The notes under the pieces: generated by a model | What the model was told of the DNA's origin: nothing | Seen by the model: only the letters and a program-made list of their open reading frames with translations | The model's database searches: none | Made by a program: the position numbers and the translations under genes | Source of the DNA: Gammaproteobacteria bacterium | GTDB taxonomy: Bacteria; Pseudomonadota; Gammaproteobacteria; JAUZRS01 | Assembly: GCA_030949385.1 (NCBI GenBank) | Contig: JAUZSP010000003.1 | Span: forward strand, 310,001-374,000 | Length of the DNA: 64,000 nt | Reading direction: 5' to 3' | Shown here: one piece after another, positions 8,135 through 17,597 of the stretch | Layout: every line of letters starts with the position of its first letter | Position numbering within the stretch: position 1 is the first letter of the stretch

Positions 8135-10326
8135 GTGTCTTGCGTATTTTACGTTTGGCGGTGCCGACACCGCTGTCGAAATTGTTTGATTATTACCCCC
8201 CTGCTGATGTTGATATTGTCAACTGCCATCCTGGGCAGCGTTTCCAGGTCTCTTTTGGTCGCAGTAAAAAAATGGCCGTTTTAATTCAGCTTGCTGCTGA
8301 GAGTGATCTGCCTGCCAATAAAATAAAAGTCGCTGACAAACAGTTGGATATAAAACCGATTTTATCCGCTGAATTATTGCGTTTGGCACGTTGGACAAGC
8401 CGTTATTATCAACACCCTATTGGTGAGGTGGTGCAGTTGATGTTGCCGCTGGCGCTGCGTTCAGGTGAGGCTTTGCAGAGCCGTGGTGAATCCGTTTGGT
8501 CTTTGAGCAACACAGGTAAAGAAGCCGATTTAAAACGCGCCCCAAAACAGCAGCAGATCGTAACCGCACTGCAAAGCCAGCCTCTGTCGGCGGGGGAGCT
8601 GAATCAGCGCATGTCGTCGTGGCGCACGCCGATGAAGTTGTTGCGAGAAAAAGGCTTGGTGCTGGAAACGGAGCTGCCCTGTTTGACGGTCTCGCAAAAC
8701 GCCGGAAAAGAGCAGGCTAAAAAAGCCAACGCCGAACAGCAGGTCGCCATTGATGTGGTGGCTGAAAAATTGGGACATTTTGTGCCTTTTTTATTGGAGG
8801 GCATTACTGGCAGCGGTAAAACGGAAGTGTACTTGCAATTGATCGAACCGGTTTTAAAGCAGGCTCAGCAGGTGTTGCTGCTGCTGCCGGAGATCAGCTT
8901 GACCCCGCAGATTGTGAGCCGTTTTGAGCGCCGTTTTGCGGTGCCAATTGCAGTGATGCATTCGGGTCTGAACGAAGGTCAGAGGCTCTGCGCGTGGCAG
9001 ATGAGCGCGACGGGTGAGGCAAAAATTGTCATTGGCACCCGCTCGGCGGTGTTTGCGCCGTTAAAAAATCTCGGCCTGATTATTGTCGATGAAGAGCACG
9101 ATGGCTCGTTTAAACAGCAAGAGGGCTGTCGTTATCACGCTCGGGATCTGGCGGTGGTGCGGGCTTCACAGACCGAGGTGCCGATTCTGTTGGGCAGTGC
9201 TACGCCGTCGTTGGAGAGTTTGAAAAATGCGCTGTCGGGTCATTACCGGCATCTGTTTTTAAAACAGCGCGCCGCCGCTGCGCGTTCGCCGCGCATTCGC
9301 ATGTTGGATCTGCGCGCACAAAAACCGCAGCAAGGATTGGCAGCAGGAATGCTGCATGAGATGGAAAAACACCTCGATAATCAGGGGCAGGTGTTGCTGT
9401 TTCTGAATCGGCGCGGGTTTGCGCCAGTGCTGTTTTGTCAGGCCTGTGGTTGGATGGCCGACTGCCCGCGCTGCGATGCCCACACCACGGTTCACCACCG
9501 CAGTGGTCGCTTGCGCTGTCATCATTGCGGTTACGAACGGCCTAAACCGCAGCGGTGCGGCCAGTGTGGTGAGGATCAATTGGTGGCGCTGGGGCAGGGC
9601 ACGGAACGCATTGAACAGGTGTTGTTGGCGCGGTTTCCCAACCGTCATGTGGTGCGCATTGATCGTGACAGCACCCGTCGCAAGGGCGAGTTGGAGCAGA
9701 AGCTGGCCAGCGTTAAAAAGGGGGAGGCGGATATTTTAATCGGTACCCAGATGCTGGCCAAAGGGCATCATTTCCCCAACGTTACTTTGGTGGGTTTGTT
9801 GGACATTGATCAGGGGCTGTTCAGTGCTGATTTTCGTGCTCAAGAGCAGTTGGCGCAGTTGCTGGTGCAGGTGGCGGGGCGCGCAGGGCGAGGAGAAAAA
9901 GCCGGTGAGGTGTTGATCCAAACCCATCAACCGGATCACCCGCTGCTGTTGCAATTGATTAAAGAGGGCTATGCGGCGGTGGCCAAAACCTTGTTGGCCG
10001 AGCGGCAGCTGGTGGGTTTTCCGCCTTTTGCCCGTCTGGCCATTGTGCGCGCCGAGGCGGTGGCGGAGACGCAGGCGTTGGACTTTTTGCAGCAGGTGGT
10101 CGATGAGTTACAAACATGGCCTTTTGAGCAAGTGCAGTTGTTGGGGCCAGTGCCTGCGCCGATGGAGCGTCGTTTGGGGCGTTATCGAGCGCAGTTGTTG
10201 ATTAAAGCGGATCAGCATAAAACCGTGCAGCCGTTGTTGGCGGCGTTGCGACCGTGGTTGGAGGCGAATCGGCTGGGGCGCAAGGTGCGTTGGTCGTTGG
10301 ATATTGATCCGCTGGATTTGTTGTGA
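8131..10326 (+). CDS. priA: Primosomal protein N' (replication restart helicase)
   Basis: PriA is a 3'-5' superfamily 2 helicase that recognises stalled forks and reloads the replisome. Seen in order: N-terminal 3'-DNA-binding domain (VPTPLSKLFDYYPP), Walker A GITGSGKTEVYL, DEEH box IVDEEHDGSFKQ, GSATPSLES, then the zinc-binding cysteines CQACGWMADCPRCDAH / CHHCGYERPKPQRCGQCG inside the helicase, and QVAGRAGRGEKAGEV as motif VI. 731 residues is normal. Start is GTG at 8131, overlapping the upstream stop. About 160 non-coding bases follow, including a REP-like palindrome. Confidence 0.97.
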   Translation: MSVLRILRLAVPTPLSKLFDYYPPADVDIVNCHPGQRFQVSFGRSKKMAVLIQLAAESDLPANKIKVADKQLDIKPILSAELLRLARWTSRYYQHPIGEVVQLMLPLALRSGEALQSRGESVWSLSNTGKEADLKRAPKQQQIVTALQSQPLSAGELNQRMSSWRTPMKLLREKGLVLETELPCLTVSQNAGKEQAKKANAEQQVAIDVVAEKLGHFVPFLLEGITGSGKTEVYLQLIEPVLKQAQQVLLLLPEISLTPQIVSRFERRFAVPIAVMHSGLNEGQRLCAWQMSATGEAKIVIGTRSAVFAPLKNLGLIIVDEEHDGSFKQQEGCRYHARDLAVVRASQTEVPILLGSATPSLESLKNALSGHYRHLFLKQRAAAARSPRIRMLDLRAQKPQQGLAAGMLHEMEKHLDNQGQVLLFLNRRGFAPVLFCQACGWMADCPRCDAHTTVHHRSGRLRCHHCGYERPKPQRCGQCGEDQLVALGQGTERIEQVLLARFPNRHVVRIDRDSTRRKGELEQKLASVKKGEADILIGTQMLAKGHHFPNVTLVGLLDIDQGLFSADFRAQEQLAQLLVQVAGRAGRGEKAGEVLIQTHQPDHPLLLQLIKEGYAAVAKTLLAERQLVGFPPFARLAIVRAEAVAETQALDFLQQVVDELQTWPFEQVQLLGPVPAPMERRLGRYRAQLLIKADQHKTVQPLLAALRPWLEANRLGRKVRWSLDIDPLDLL

Positions 10327-10336
10327 CGAGCAGAGA

Positions 10337-10358
10337 GGGCAGCCACAAGGGACTGCCC
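10337..10358. repeat. REP-like palindrome
   Basis: GGGCAG and CTGCCC arms separated by 10 bases, followed by CCTACC. Same style as the other TAGGGGC/GCCCCTA palindromes in the window; lies between priA and the cytochrome gene. Confidence 0.45.
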
Positions 10359-10489
10359 CTACCGATTGCTCGTTGTTAAATCAGCGTTAGGGTGGATTAG
10401 TTGAGAGGGGGGATTTAGGATTTTTTGGCTTGAATATGCGTGAAGCGTGGCCGATACTCTGAGTTCGCAACCTGTGCTGGGGGAGTGTT

Positions 10490-12552
10490 ATGAGTTGGCT
10501 TAAATTATCATTGAAAGTGGTTCTCTCTGTCGCTGTCATGCTGAGCGTTTTTCTGTTCCTCAACAGTGAAATACGCGAGCGTTATGCCTTTTGGGATGAC
10601 GATCCTGAGCGTGGTGCGCTGGCAATGGGCGAAGATGTCTTTGAAGAGAGTTTCTCCACTCCTACGTATTTGCCCCAAGGTTGGGATGCCAGCCAGAGCC
10701 TGTGGTTTTACAGCGCCACGCAAGGCTCTGATATGATTCCCTATGACTTCTTTATGGCACTGGAGCAGCACGATTCGCCGCGTTGGTTTCGAGATGCGGC
10801 CAATATGAACCGGTATCGTTATTTACCGCAGAAAAAGAGTTTTAGTAACCCCGATGCGTTGCCAGTGGGGTTTGTAAAAGACGTTTATCAAGGCAGGGAG
10901 TATTTGGGGTTTACCTGTGCTGCGTGCCACACCGCGCAGATTAATTATCAAGGTGAAGCGATTCGCATTGACGGTGGGCCGTCGATGGCGAACATGAACC
11001 AGTTTATGCTGGATTTAGCTCAATCGCTGCAGGTGACTGCTCAGAATGAGGTTAAAAAAGCCCGCTTTGTCAGACAAGTTTTGGCGCGTAACGGTGTGAC
11101 CCGCACCATCAGTGGGGGCGTGATTACAGCTCAGCGACAGAGGTGGAAGCGGATCTGCTCACTTACATCTCGCGGATCAACAGTTACAACACCATTAACC
11201 ACCCCGGTTCGACCCAATACGGTTACGCTCGCTTAGATGCCTTTGGGCGCATCTACAACCGTGTCTTGGAGCATGTGTTGATGCGCAAAGACATTACGTT
11301 TGCCCTGCAACAGGTGCTGGATGACGAGCAGGTGAAAGCGGTGTTGGGCGAGCTGGATGCCGGTTTGGTGCAAAACGGTGAGTTTGATCATCTGCTGGCT
11401 AAGTTAGATGTTCTGTTGCAGGCAAAAAAAATCCGCCGAGCAGACATTGTAAAACTGCGTGATCTGCTCTTTATCAAAGCCAATGCGCCGGTCAGTTATC
11501 CGTTTTTATGGGACATCGCTCAATCCGATTATGTACAGTGGAACGGCATTGGCGATAACGGCACTCTGGGGCCATTGGGACGCAACAGCGGCGAAGTGGT
11601 AGGGGTGTTTGGTACCTTGGATTGGCAGAAAAAACCGGGGTTTTCCATCTCTTCGCTGATTTTGGGTGACGGTAAAGATCGCTCTCATATCCGTTATCGC
11701 TCCTCTTTGGATAAACGCAATTTGCGTTTGATCGAGTCTCAATTGGCGCAGTTGCAGTCACCGCAGTGGCCAGAGAAGATTTTGGGCAAGATTGATCAAC
11801 AGCGGGCGGTGCGTGGTTCTGAATTGTATGATGAGTATTGCCTTAGCTGTCACGCAAGGATTGATCGTGCTGATCCAGATCGGCGCGTGATTGCCAACTT
11901 TACCAAGCTGGAGACGATTGGCACTGATCCGCAAATGGCGAGCAACGCCGCGACCTACACCGGTCGCAGTGGCATCGTTGGTGGTCTGACTCAATCCACG
12001 CCGGTGGGCAAACTCTATTTGCAAGATGAAGCTGCGGTGGTTTCTATTTTGACTTTGGCGACGACGGGGGTGGTGGCGACGCCTGACCCAGACCTGTGGG
12101 CACCCACTCGGTTTGCCGAGTGGGCTTATACTTTGATCACCGCTTTGTTGAGCAACAATGTGGAGAGCACGATCAAACGAGGTGATTATAATCCTGATAC
12201 TACGGTTGAGCCTTTTGCCTCGCTGAAAGCTTACAAAGGGCGGCCATTGAACGGCATCTGGGCGACGGGACCTTATCTGCATAATGGCTCGGTACCCACT
12301 TTGTATGATCTGTTGTTGCCTGCTAAGGCGTTGGATGATTGGGATGAAGAGATCCGACCCACACGGTTTAGCGTGGTGTACCGTGAATTTGATCCGCGTA
12401 AAGTGGGCTTTGTTAATCGCCCTTCTGCGGATCGAGCCTTGATGTTTGAAACCGATAAAAAAGGTAACAGCAATGCGGGGCATGAGTACGGTACTGATGA
12501 GTTGGATGGTGAAGAGCGTTTGGATTTGGTGGAATACCTAAAAACTTTGTAA
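10490..12552 (+). pseudogene. Two-haem c-type cytochrome, peroxidase/RoxA-like, one frameshift
   Basis: Predicted exported or membrane-anchored cytochrome of the bacterial di-haem peroxidase superfamily. An N-terminal hydrophobic anchor (LSLKVVLSVAVMLSVFLFL) is followed by a first haem site CAACH and, in the second half, CLSCH. The C-terminal block LNGIWATGPYLHNGSVPTLYDLL is typical of RoxA-like members. The reading frame breaks at a G5 run (11114-11118); adding one G joins ISGG to RDYSSATEVEADLL and gives about 687 residues. Without repair the two halves each carry one haem site and neither would work alone. The gene is 10 bp before a P450, implying a shared operon. It could be a real pseudogene, but the run context favours a sequence error. 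Confidence 0.75.
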
Positions 12553-12562
12553 GGGCTTTATC

Positions 12563-13888
12563 ATGAGCACGAATTATTTGCAGTTGTACGATCAAGCGTC
12601 AGAGGCGGAGAAGTACCCGCTGGTGAAACAGTGGATTGATGAAGAGCCATTGGCCTTTTTCAAGCAGTTGCGTGAAGAGCGCCCCATTTTGGATACGCCC
12701 GAGTTTACCGTTTTAAGCCGCTTTGACGATGTGACGGAAGTATTGGGAATGCCGAAGGTCTTCACCGTTGATCTTTATAAACCGAAGATGGCGGATTACT
12801 TGATGGCGCACGACGATGATGCATTGCATTATCGAGAAAAATCCTTGATGCAGTCGTTATTGAATCGAGACGATTTGCCGCACATTCGTCAACTGGTGGC
12901 GGACATTGCCAATGAAATTCTCGATCAAGCGGATGGCAAACTGGAGCTGGCGTACGGTTACTCGCGGGCAGTACCGGCGGTGATGGTGCAGCGTTATTTT
13001 GGTTTGCGCGGCAGCAAGCGCGAGGATCTGATTCGCTGGTCGTATTGGAATCAGTACGATGCCTTTCATAACCAGCCTTTTAATCTGAATTCAGCGGAAA
13101 AAACCCAGCACATTACCGATGAACACGACAAAGTGTCTGCTGAGTTGGGTGCTTACATTGCCAAATTGATGGTGCGTCGGGCGCTGTTTGTCAATATTGA
13201 AAAAGTCACCAATGTGATTTTAGCGCCGCTGTTGATGGTAGGGCGTTTGTTGCGGCACTTGACGGGGCGGACCAAAAAAGGTCTGCAAGACGACATGGTG
13301 ACGCGCATGTTGCGGATGAAGTTTCCTAAGGAGTACGATTTTAATATCGTCCGTTTGGGCATCAATGCCGGTGGTTTGTTGATCGGTTCTATTGAGACGA
13401 CTTCACAGGCGGTGTCGCAGATTGTGGCGTATATGTATGAACATCCTGACGTGTTGCAACAGGCGCAACGGGCAGCTCGGGCAGCCGATCCGGCGGCGTT
13501 TGATGCGATTGTTTGGGAGACGTTGCGTTATGTGCCCATCGGTCCGTTTCTGTTTCGTAAGGCGGCCAGCGATTACACCGTCGGTCGGGGTACAGAGCGC
13601 GAGACCACCATTCCAAAGGGCAAGGTGGTCTTAGCGGCCACGTTATCAGCGATGTTTGATCCTCTGATTTTTGAGCGTCCCGATGAGTTTTTGCCCACGC
13701 GCAACTGGTATCACTATTTTCATTTCGGTTTTGGCTCTCACGAGTGTTTGGGCAAATACATCGGTATGGTGATGATTCCTGAGATGGTGCGCCAATTGCT
13801 GCGGCGTGAGGAGGTGCGACCCAGTGCTGAAATTGACTATCAGGATGGCCCGTTTCCAGAGAACTACCCATTCATCTGGAGGAAATAA
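12563..13888 (+). CDS. Cytochrome P450
   Basis: Haem-thiolate monooxygenase. The haem-binding loop FGFGSHECLGKYIG places the cysteine ligand at residue 395; the K-helix ETLRY (ExxR) and the I-helix GSIETTSQ (position of the usual AGxET/T) are present. 441 residues, no signal peptide, so probably cytoplasmic. It lies directly after the two-haem cytochrome c and has AAGG upstream of the ATG. No ferredoxin or reductase gene is adjacent, so the electron donor is unknown. The I-helix has Ser-Ile where most P450s have Gly-His/Gly-Ala before ETT, which may indicate an unusual oxygen-activation or peroxygenase chemistry; substrate is unknown. Confidence 0.92.
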   Translation: MSTNYLQLYDQASEAEKYPLVKQWIDEEPLAFFKQLREERPILDTPEFTVLSRFDDVTEVLGMPKVFTVDLYKPKMADYLMAHDDDALHYREKSLMQSLLNRDDLPHIRQLVADIANEILDQADGKLELAYGYSRAVPAVMVQRYFGLRGSKREDLIRWSYWNQYDAFHNQPFNLNSAEKTQHITDEHDKVSAELGAYIAKLMVRRALFVNIEKVTNVILAPLLMVGRLLRHLTGRTKKGLQDDMVTRMLRMKFPKEYDFNIVRLGINAGGLLIGSIETTSQAVSQIVAYMYEHPDVLQQAQRAARAADPAAFDAIVWETLRYVPIGPFLFRKAASDYTVGRGTERETTIPKGKVVLAATLSAMFDPLIFERPDEFLPTRNWYHYFHFGFGSHECLGKYIGMVMIPEMVRQLLRREEVRPSAEIDYQDGPFPENYPFIWRK

Positions 13889-13891
13889 TGG

Positions 13892-13937
13892 GGCTAAAAA
13901 CCAACTAAAATCGTCAGGTTTTGTCTGGTTTTTAGCC
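13892..13937. terminator. Long-loop inverted repeat after the P450 gene
   Basis: Perfect 11-bp arms GGCTAAAAACC and GGTTTTTAGCC with a 24-base loop, beginning three bases after the P450 stop. There is no run of T after the second arm, so it is not a classical intrinsic terminator. It separates the P450 operon from the cbb3 operon and may end transcription or stabilise the mRNA. Confidence 0.4.
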
Positions 13938-13994
13938 TAATATCTGAAAAAACGTTGTCCTAGCGCAAATAACCTCAAAAAATACCCGTGTGAT

Positions 13995-14022
13995 TTGTCA
14001 TCCTAGGCTCAATTGCTATATT
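13995..14022 (+). promoter_or_regulatory. Candidate sigma-70 promoter for ccoNOQP
   Basis: TTGTCA and TATATT separated by 16 bases, about 60 bases before the ccoN ATG. I looked for an FNR/ANR box (TTGAT-N4-ATCAA) in this gap and did not find a good one. Assignment rests on sequence similarity to the consensus only. Confidence 0.35.
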
Positions 14023-14082
14023 ATGCCGCCACCGCGTTTGTTTCGCGGATTAGGTTTTCGGCATTGGATGAGGTAGAGGAAT

Positions 14083-15549
14083 ATGGCGCAAACAGGTGTG
14101 GTACTGTCCACGGAACAGTACAACTACGACATCATTAAGAAATTCTCGATTATGGCCGTCTTTTGGGGCGTGCTCGGGATGTCAACGGGTGTCTACATTG
14201 CCAGCGAATTAGCTTGGCCTTTTTTAAACTTTGATACCGCTGAAATTACGTTCGGTCGTTTGCGCCCTGTGCATACCACCTTGGTGATTTTTGGTTTTGG
14301 CGGTAACGCTCTTTTCGCGACTTCGTATTATGTCGTGCAACGGACGTGTCAAACTCGCCTTGCAGGCGGGAATGGTTTGGCCATGTTTACCCTGATTGGT
14401 TGGAACATTGCCATTCTGGCGGGCGCACTGACCTACCCAATGGGAATTACCCAGTCTCGTGAATACGCGGAATTTGAATGGCCGATTGATCTGTTGATCG
14501 CGGTGGTTTGGGTGGCGTATCTGTGGATTTATACCATGACCCTGCGCAATCGAACTCAGGCGCACATCTATGTGGCCAATTGGTTCTATCTGGGTTTCAT
14601 TTTAGCTACAGCACTGCTGCACATCTTCAATAACTTAGCGATGCCGGTCAGCTTGACCAAATCGTACAGTCTGTTTGCCGGTGTGCAAGACGCCATGACG
14701 CAGTGGTGGTACGGGCATAACGCCGTGGGCTTCTTCCTGACAGCGGCTTTCTTAGGCATGATGTATTACTTTGTGCCTAAGCAAGCCGGTCGTCCCGTTT
14801 ACTCCTATCGTTTGTCGGTGTTGCATTTCTGGGCTTTGAGCTTTATGTACATGTGGGTCGGTGGTCATCATTTGCATTGGACATCACTGCCGGATTGGAC
14901 CTCCTCCTTGGCGGCATCCTTCTCTATTATTCTTTTGATCCCTTCTTGGGGCGGCATGATCAATGGCATCATGACCCTTTCTGGTGCGTGGGATAAGTTG
15001 CGTTCTGATCCGATTATGATGTTTATGATTACCGCTCTGTCGTTCTACGGTATGTCTACCTTTGAAGGGCCGATGATGGCGCTGAAAAGTGTCAATGCGT
15101 TATCTCACTACACCGATTGGACCGTGAGCCACGTTCATTCCGGTGCGTTGGGTTGGGTGGCCATGATCAGCTTTGGTTCGTTCTACCATATGATTCCACG
15201 CCTTTACGGCATGAAGAAGATGTACAGCGAAAAACTGATCTATGTGCATTTCTTCTTGGCCACCATTGGTACCGTGGTGTACATCACCGCCTTGTGGGTC
15301 TCTGGTATTGGCCAAGGCCTGATGCTGCGTGCCTTCGATGAGTACGGTAATTTGGCGTACACCTTTATTGAGTCTGTCAGTTTCATGCATCTGCCGTTGG
15401 CAACCCGTGCATTGGGTGGGGCGTTCTTTGTTACCGGTATGATCATTATGGCGTACAACGTCTACAAAACCATTCGCATGGCGAAAGAGGTTGATCAAGC
15501 GGGTGTGAACAACATCCCTTCCAAAATGCCTGAAGCAGCCAAAGCTTAA
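14083..15549 (+). CDS. ccoN: cbb3-type cytochrome c oxidase subunit I
   Basis: Catalytic subunit of the high-affinity cbb3 oxidase, with the low-spin haem b and the haem b3-CuB site, in the inner membrane. It is a 12-TM haem-copper protein; visible ligand regions include [24 protein letters not shown] and [13 protein letters not shown], plus [11 protein letters not shown]. 488 residues, normal. RBS GAGGAATATG style just before the ATG. It leads the operon ccoN-O-Q-P. Confidence 0.98.
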   Translation: MAQTGVVLSTEQYNYDIIKKFSIMAVFWGVLGMSTGVYIASELAWPFLNFDTAEITFGRLRPVHTTLVIFGFGGNALFATSYYVVQRTCQTRLAGGNGLAMFTLIGWNIAILAGALTYPMGITQSREYAEFEWPIDLLIAVVWVAYLWIYTMTLRNRTQAHIYVANWFYLGFILATALLHIFNNLAMPVSLTKSYSLFAGVQDAMTQWWYGHNAVGFFLTAAFLGMMYYFVPKQAGRPVYSYRLSVLHFWALSFMYMWVGGHHLHWTSLPDWTSSLAASFSIILLIPSWGGMINGIMTLSGAWDKLRSDPIMMFMITALSFYGMSTFEGPMMALKSVNALSHYTDWTVSHVHSGALGWVAMISFGSFYHMIPRLYGMKKMYSEKLIYVHFFLATIGTVVYITALWVSGIGQGLMLRAFDEYGNLAYTFIESVSFMHLPLATRALGGAFFVTGMIIMAYNVYKTIRMAKEVDQAGVNNIPSKMPEAAKA

Positions 15550-15570
15550 TTCTGAGGAGAATATAGAACA

Positions 15571-16326
15571 ATGATTAAGCATGAGACGATTGAAACAAAC
15601 TCAGGCCTCCTTCTGGTTTTGACCTTGGTGGCGATTGGCATTGGTGGCTTGGTTGAGATTGTGCCGCTGTTTCACATCAACGACACCATCGAGAAGGTGG
15701 TGGATGAGAACGGCAAACAGATGGTGCGGCCTTACACGCCTTTGGAACAAGCGGGGCGTGATATTTACACACGCGAAGGCTGTTACTTGTGCCATTCACA
15801 GCAGATTCGTCCCTTCCGTGATGAAGCACTGCGTTACGGCCATTACTCATTGGCAGCGGAGTCGCAATACGATCATCCGTTCCAATGGGGTTCGATGCGT
15901 CGTGGGCCGGATCTGGCACGTGTTGGTGGTAAGTACTCCAACGCTTGGCATGTGGCGCATCTGGATGCACCGCGTTCTGTGGTACCCGAGTCGATTATGC
16001 CCAACTACCCTTGGTTGTTAAAAACCGAACTGAACTACGCGGATTATGCAGATAACTTGTCTGCTCTGCGTTCGGTGGGTGTGCCTTACTCGGTCAACGA
16101 AACTGAATATCAGGCTAATGTTGAGAAGTTTGGTGAGGATGTGGCTCCTTCGTTGGTTATTGCGGATGCAGTGAAAAATTTGGAAGCGCAGGCTAACAAG
16201 AACAACTATGACGGCAATGCCGATACTATTTCAGAGATGGATGCGTTGGTGGCTTACCTGCAAGTACTGGGTACCATGGTTGACTTTAGCAAGTTTGATG
16301 AAGGCCACTTCATTAAGTATCGCTAA
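15571..16326 (+). CDS. ccoO: cbb3-type cytochrome c oxidase subunit II
   Basis: Membrane-anchored mono-haem cytochrome c subunit that passes electrons to CcoN. One N-terminal membrane segment ([21 protein letters not shown]) is followed by the haem site [15 protein letters not shown]; the Met ligand region is [11 protein letters not shown]. 251 residues is somewhat longer than many CcoO (about 200-240) because of a C-terminal extension. AGGAG lies just before the ATG and the gene follows ccoN by 21 bp. Confidence 0.98.
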   Translation: MIKHETIETNSGLLLVLTLVAIGIGGLVEIVPLFHINDTIEKVVDENGKQMVRPYTPLEQAGRDIYTREGCYLCHSQQIRPFRDEALRYGHYSLAAESQYDHPFQWGSMRRGPDLARVGGKYSNAWHVAHLDAPRSVVPESIMPNYPWLLKTELNYADYADNLSALRSVGVPYSVNETEYQANVEKFGEDVAPSLVIADAVKNLEAQANKNNYDGNADTISEMDALVAYLQVLGTMVDFSKFDEGHFIKYR

Positions 16327-16357
16327 CCGATCTTCAATCTGAATGAGGTAGAGAATA

Positions 16358-16567
16358 ATGTTTGATTGGCTGGAGTGGTTTACCCATATGGAGAACAGCA
16401 AGCCGTTTGCGTTGGTTGTGCTCTTTGTTGGCTTTGTCGGCGTTATTATTTATCTTTTTACGGGGAAAAAGCGGGGTGAGCGGTTGGAGTCGTACAAAAA
16501 TATGCCATTTTTGGATGACGATGATGACTTGAGACCACCCCGCACCGATAAGGGTGAACAGAAATGA
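16358..16567 (+). CDS. ccoQ: cbb3-type oxidase small subunit CcoQ
   Basis: Small single-TM subunit that stabilises the cbb3 complex. 69 residues: a membrane span (FALVVLFVGFVGVIIYLFTG) followed by KKRGERLESYKNMPFLDDDD and a charged tail. The stop overlaps the ccoP start by four bases (ATGA). The tail DDDDDLRPP resembles the DDDDPRIP tail of CcoS further down the locus. Confidence 0.93.
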   Translation: MFDWLEWFTHMENSKPFALVVLFVGFVGVIIYLFTGKKRGERLESYKNMPFLDDDDDLRPPRTDKGEQK

Positions 16568-17496
16568 GTACAAACAATCAGAATGATCCGCAAACAACGG
16601 GTCATCAGTGGGACGTAGAGATGGATGGAAGTGGGGCTATCGAAGAATTTGATAACCCGATTCCAACGTGGTGGTTGTGGAGTTTTTACATCTCTTTTGT
16701 GATCTGCTTTGGTTACTGGATTTTGTATCCGGTGTGGCCAATGGGAAATACCTTTACCAAGGGTATTTCAACGATTGAATATACCGTTAACGGGAAACAA
16801 GAAAGTTCGCATTGGAATACCCGTGCGCTGTTTTTGAGTGATCTTCAGACCGGTGAAGAGTCTCTGAAAATGCAGAAGCATATGGATGAGCTTTCCAATG
16901 CCAGCTACGATGAGATTCTGGATGATCCCAAGAAATTGGCGTTTGTTCATGCCGCAGCCAAAGGGATTTTTGGGGATATTTGCGCCTCTTGCCACGGTCG
17001 TGGTGGGGTGGGTGTGATTGGCTTGTTCCCGAATCTGGCTGATGATGATTGGCTGTGGGGCGGTAAGATTGAAACCATTGAGGCGACCATTCGGCACGGT
17101 CGTGATGGTTTTATGCCTGCGTTTAATGAGACCTTTAGCTCCAAGCAGCTAGATCAAGTGGTGGAATATGTCTACTCACTTTCTCAAGCCGATGCGGATA
17201 CGGCAAAAGCTGCGCAAGGCGAAGAGATCTTTAAGGGGCAAACTGGCGGCTGTCATTATTGTCATACCAAAGAAGCAACGGGTATGACGGCAATGGGTTC
17301 AGCCAATTTGACTGACAGTATCTGGACGATTGCCGATGTACCAGGGGCTGCGGACGGTGTGGCTAAACGTGCGGTGATTCGTGCGGTGATCAATGACGGT
17401 GTTACGCGCCAAATGCCGCCTTGGGCTGAGCGTTTGAGTGACAGCCAGATCAAACTGTTAGCCGTTTATGTGCATCAGTTGGGTGGTGGTCAATAG
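16564..17496 (+). CDS. ccoP: cbb3-type cytochrome c oxidase subunit III
   Basis: Di-haem cytochrome c subunit, the electron entry point of the oxidase. N-terminal TM segment (WWLWSFYISFVICFGYWILYPVWP) with the typical DNPIPTWW just before it, then haem sites CASCH and CHYCH in two cytochrome c domains, each followed by a Met ligand (GFMPAF; RQMPPW). 310 residues, normal. Last gene of the core operon; a strong hairpin follows. Confidence 0.98.
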   Translation: MSTNNQNDPQTTGHQWDVEMDGSGAIEEFDNPIPTWWLWSFYISFVICFGYWILYPVWPMGNTFTKGISTIEYTVNGKQESSHWNTRALFLSDLQTGEESLKMQKHMDELSNASYDEILDDPKKLAFVHAAAKGIFGDICASCHGRGGVGVIGLFPNLADDDWLWGGKIETIEATIRHGRDGFMPAFNETFSSKQLDQVVEYVYSLSQADADTAKAAQGEEIFKGQTGGCHYCHTKEATGMTAMGSANLTDSIWTIADVPGAADGVAKRAVIRAVINDGVTRQMPPWAERLSDSQIKLLAVYVHQLGGGQ

Positions 17497-17536
17497 TCAG
17501 GACTCAGCTTGGCTGTAAGTGATATTGTTGTATAAA

Positions 17537-17580
17537 TTGCCGTGTTGAAGCCTGTGCTTTTTCACGGCAATTTTGTTTTT
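17537..17580 (+). terminator. Intrinsic terminator after ccoP
   Basis: TTGCCGTG (17537-17544) pairs with CACGGCAA (17563-17570) across an 18-base loop and is followed by TTTTGTTTTT. The assembly genes ccoGHIS start just after it, so they may have partial read-through or their own promoter. Confidence 0.75.
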
Positions 17581-17597
17581 AGTCAGAGGAAATAATC

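Noticed and set aside
13889-14082. FNR box upstream of ccoN
   Set aside because: No good TTGAT-N4-ATCAA match was found; bases around 13992-14012 have only half-site likeness.
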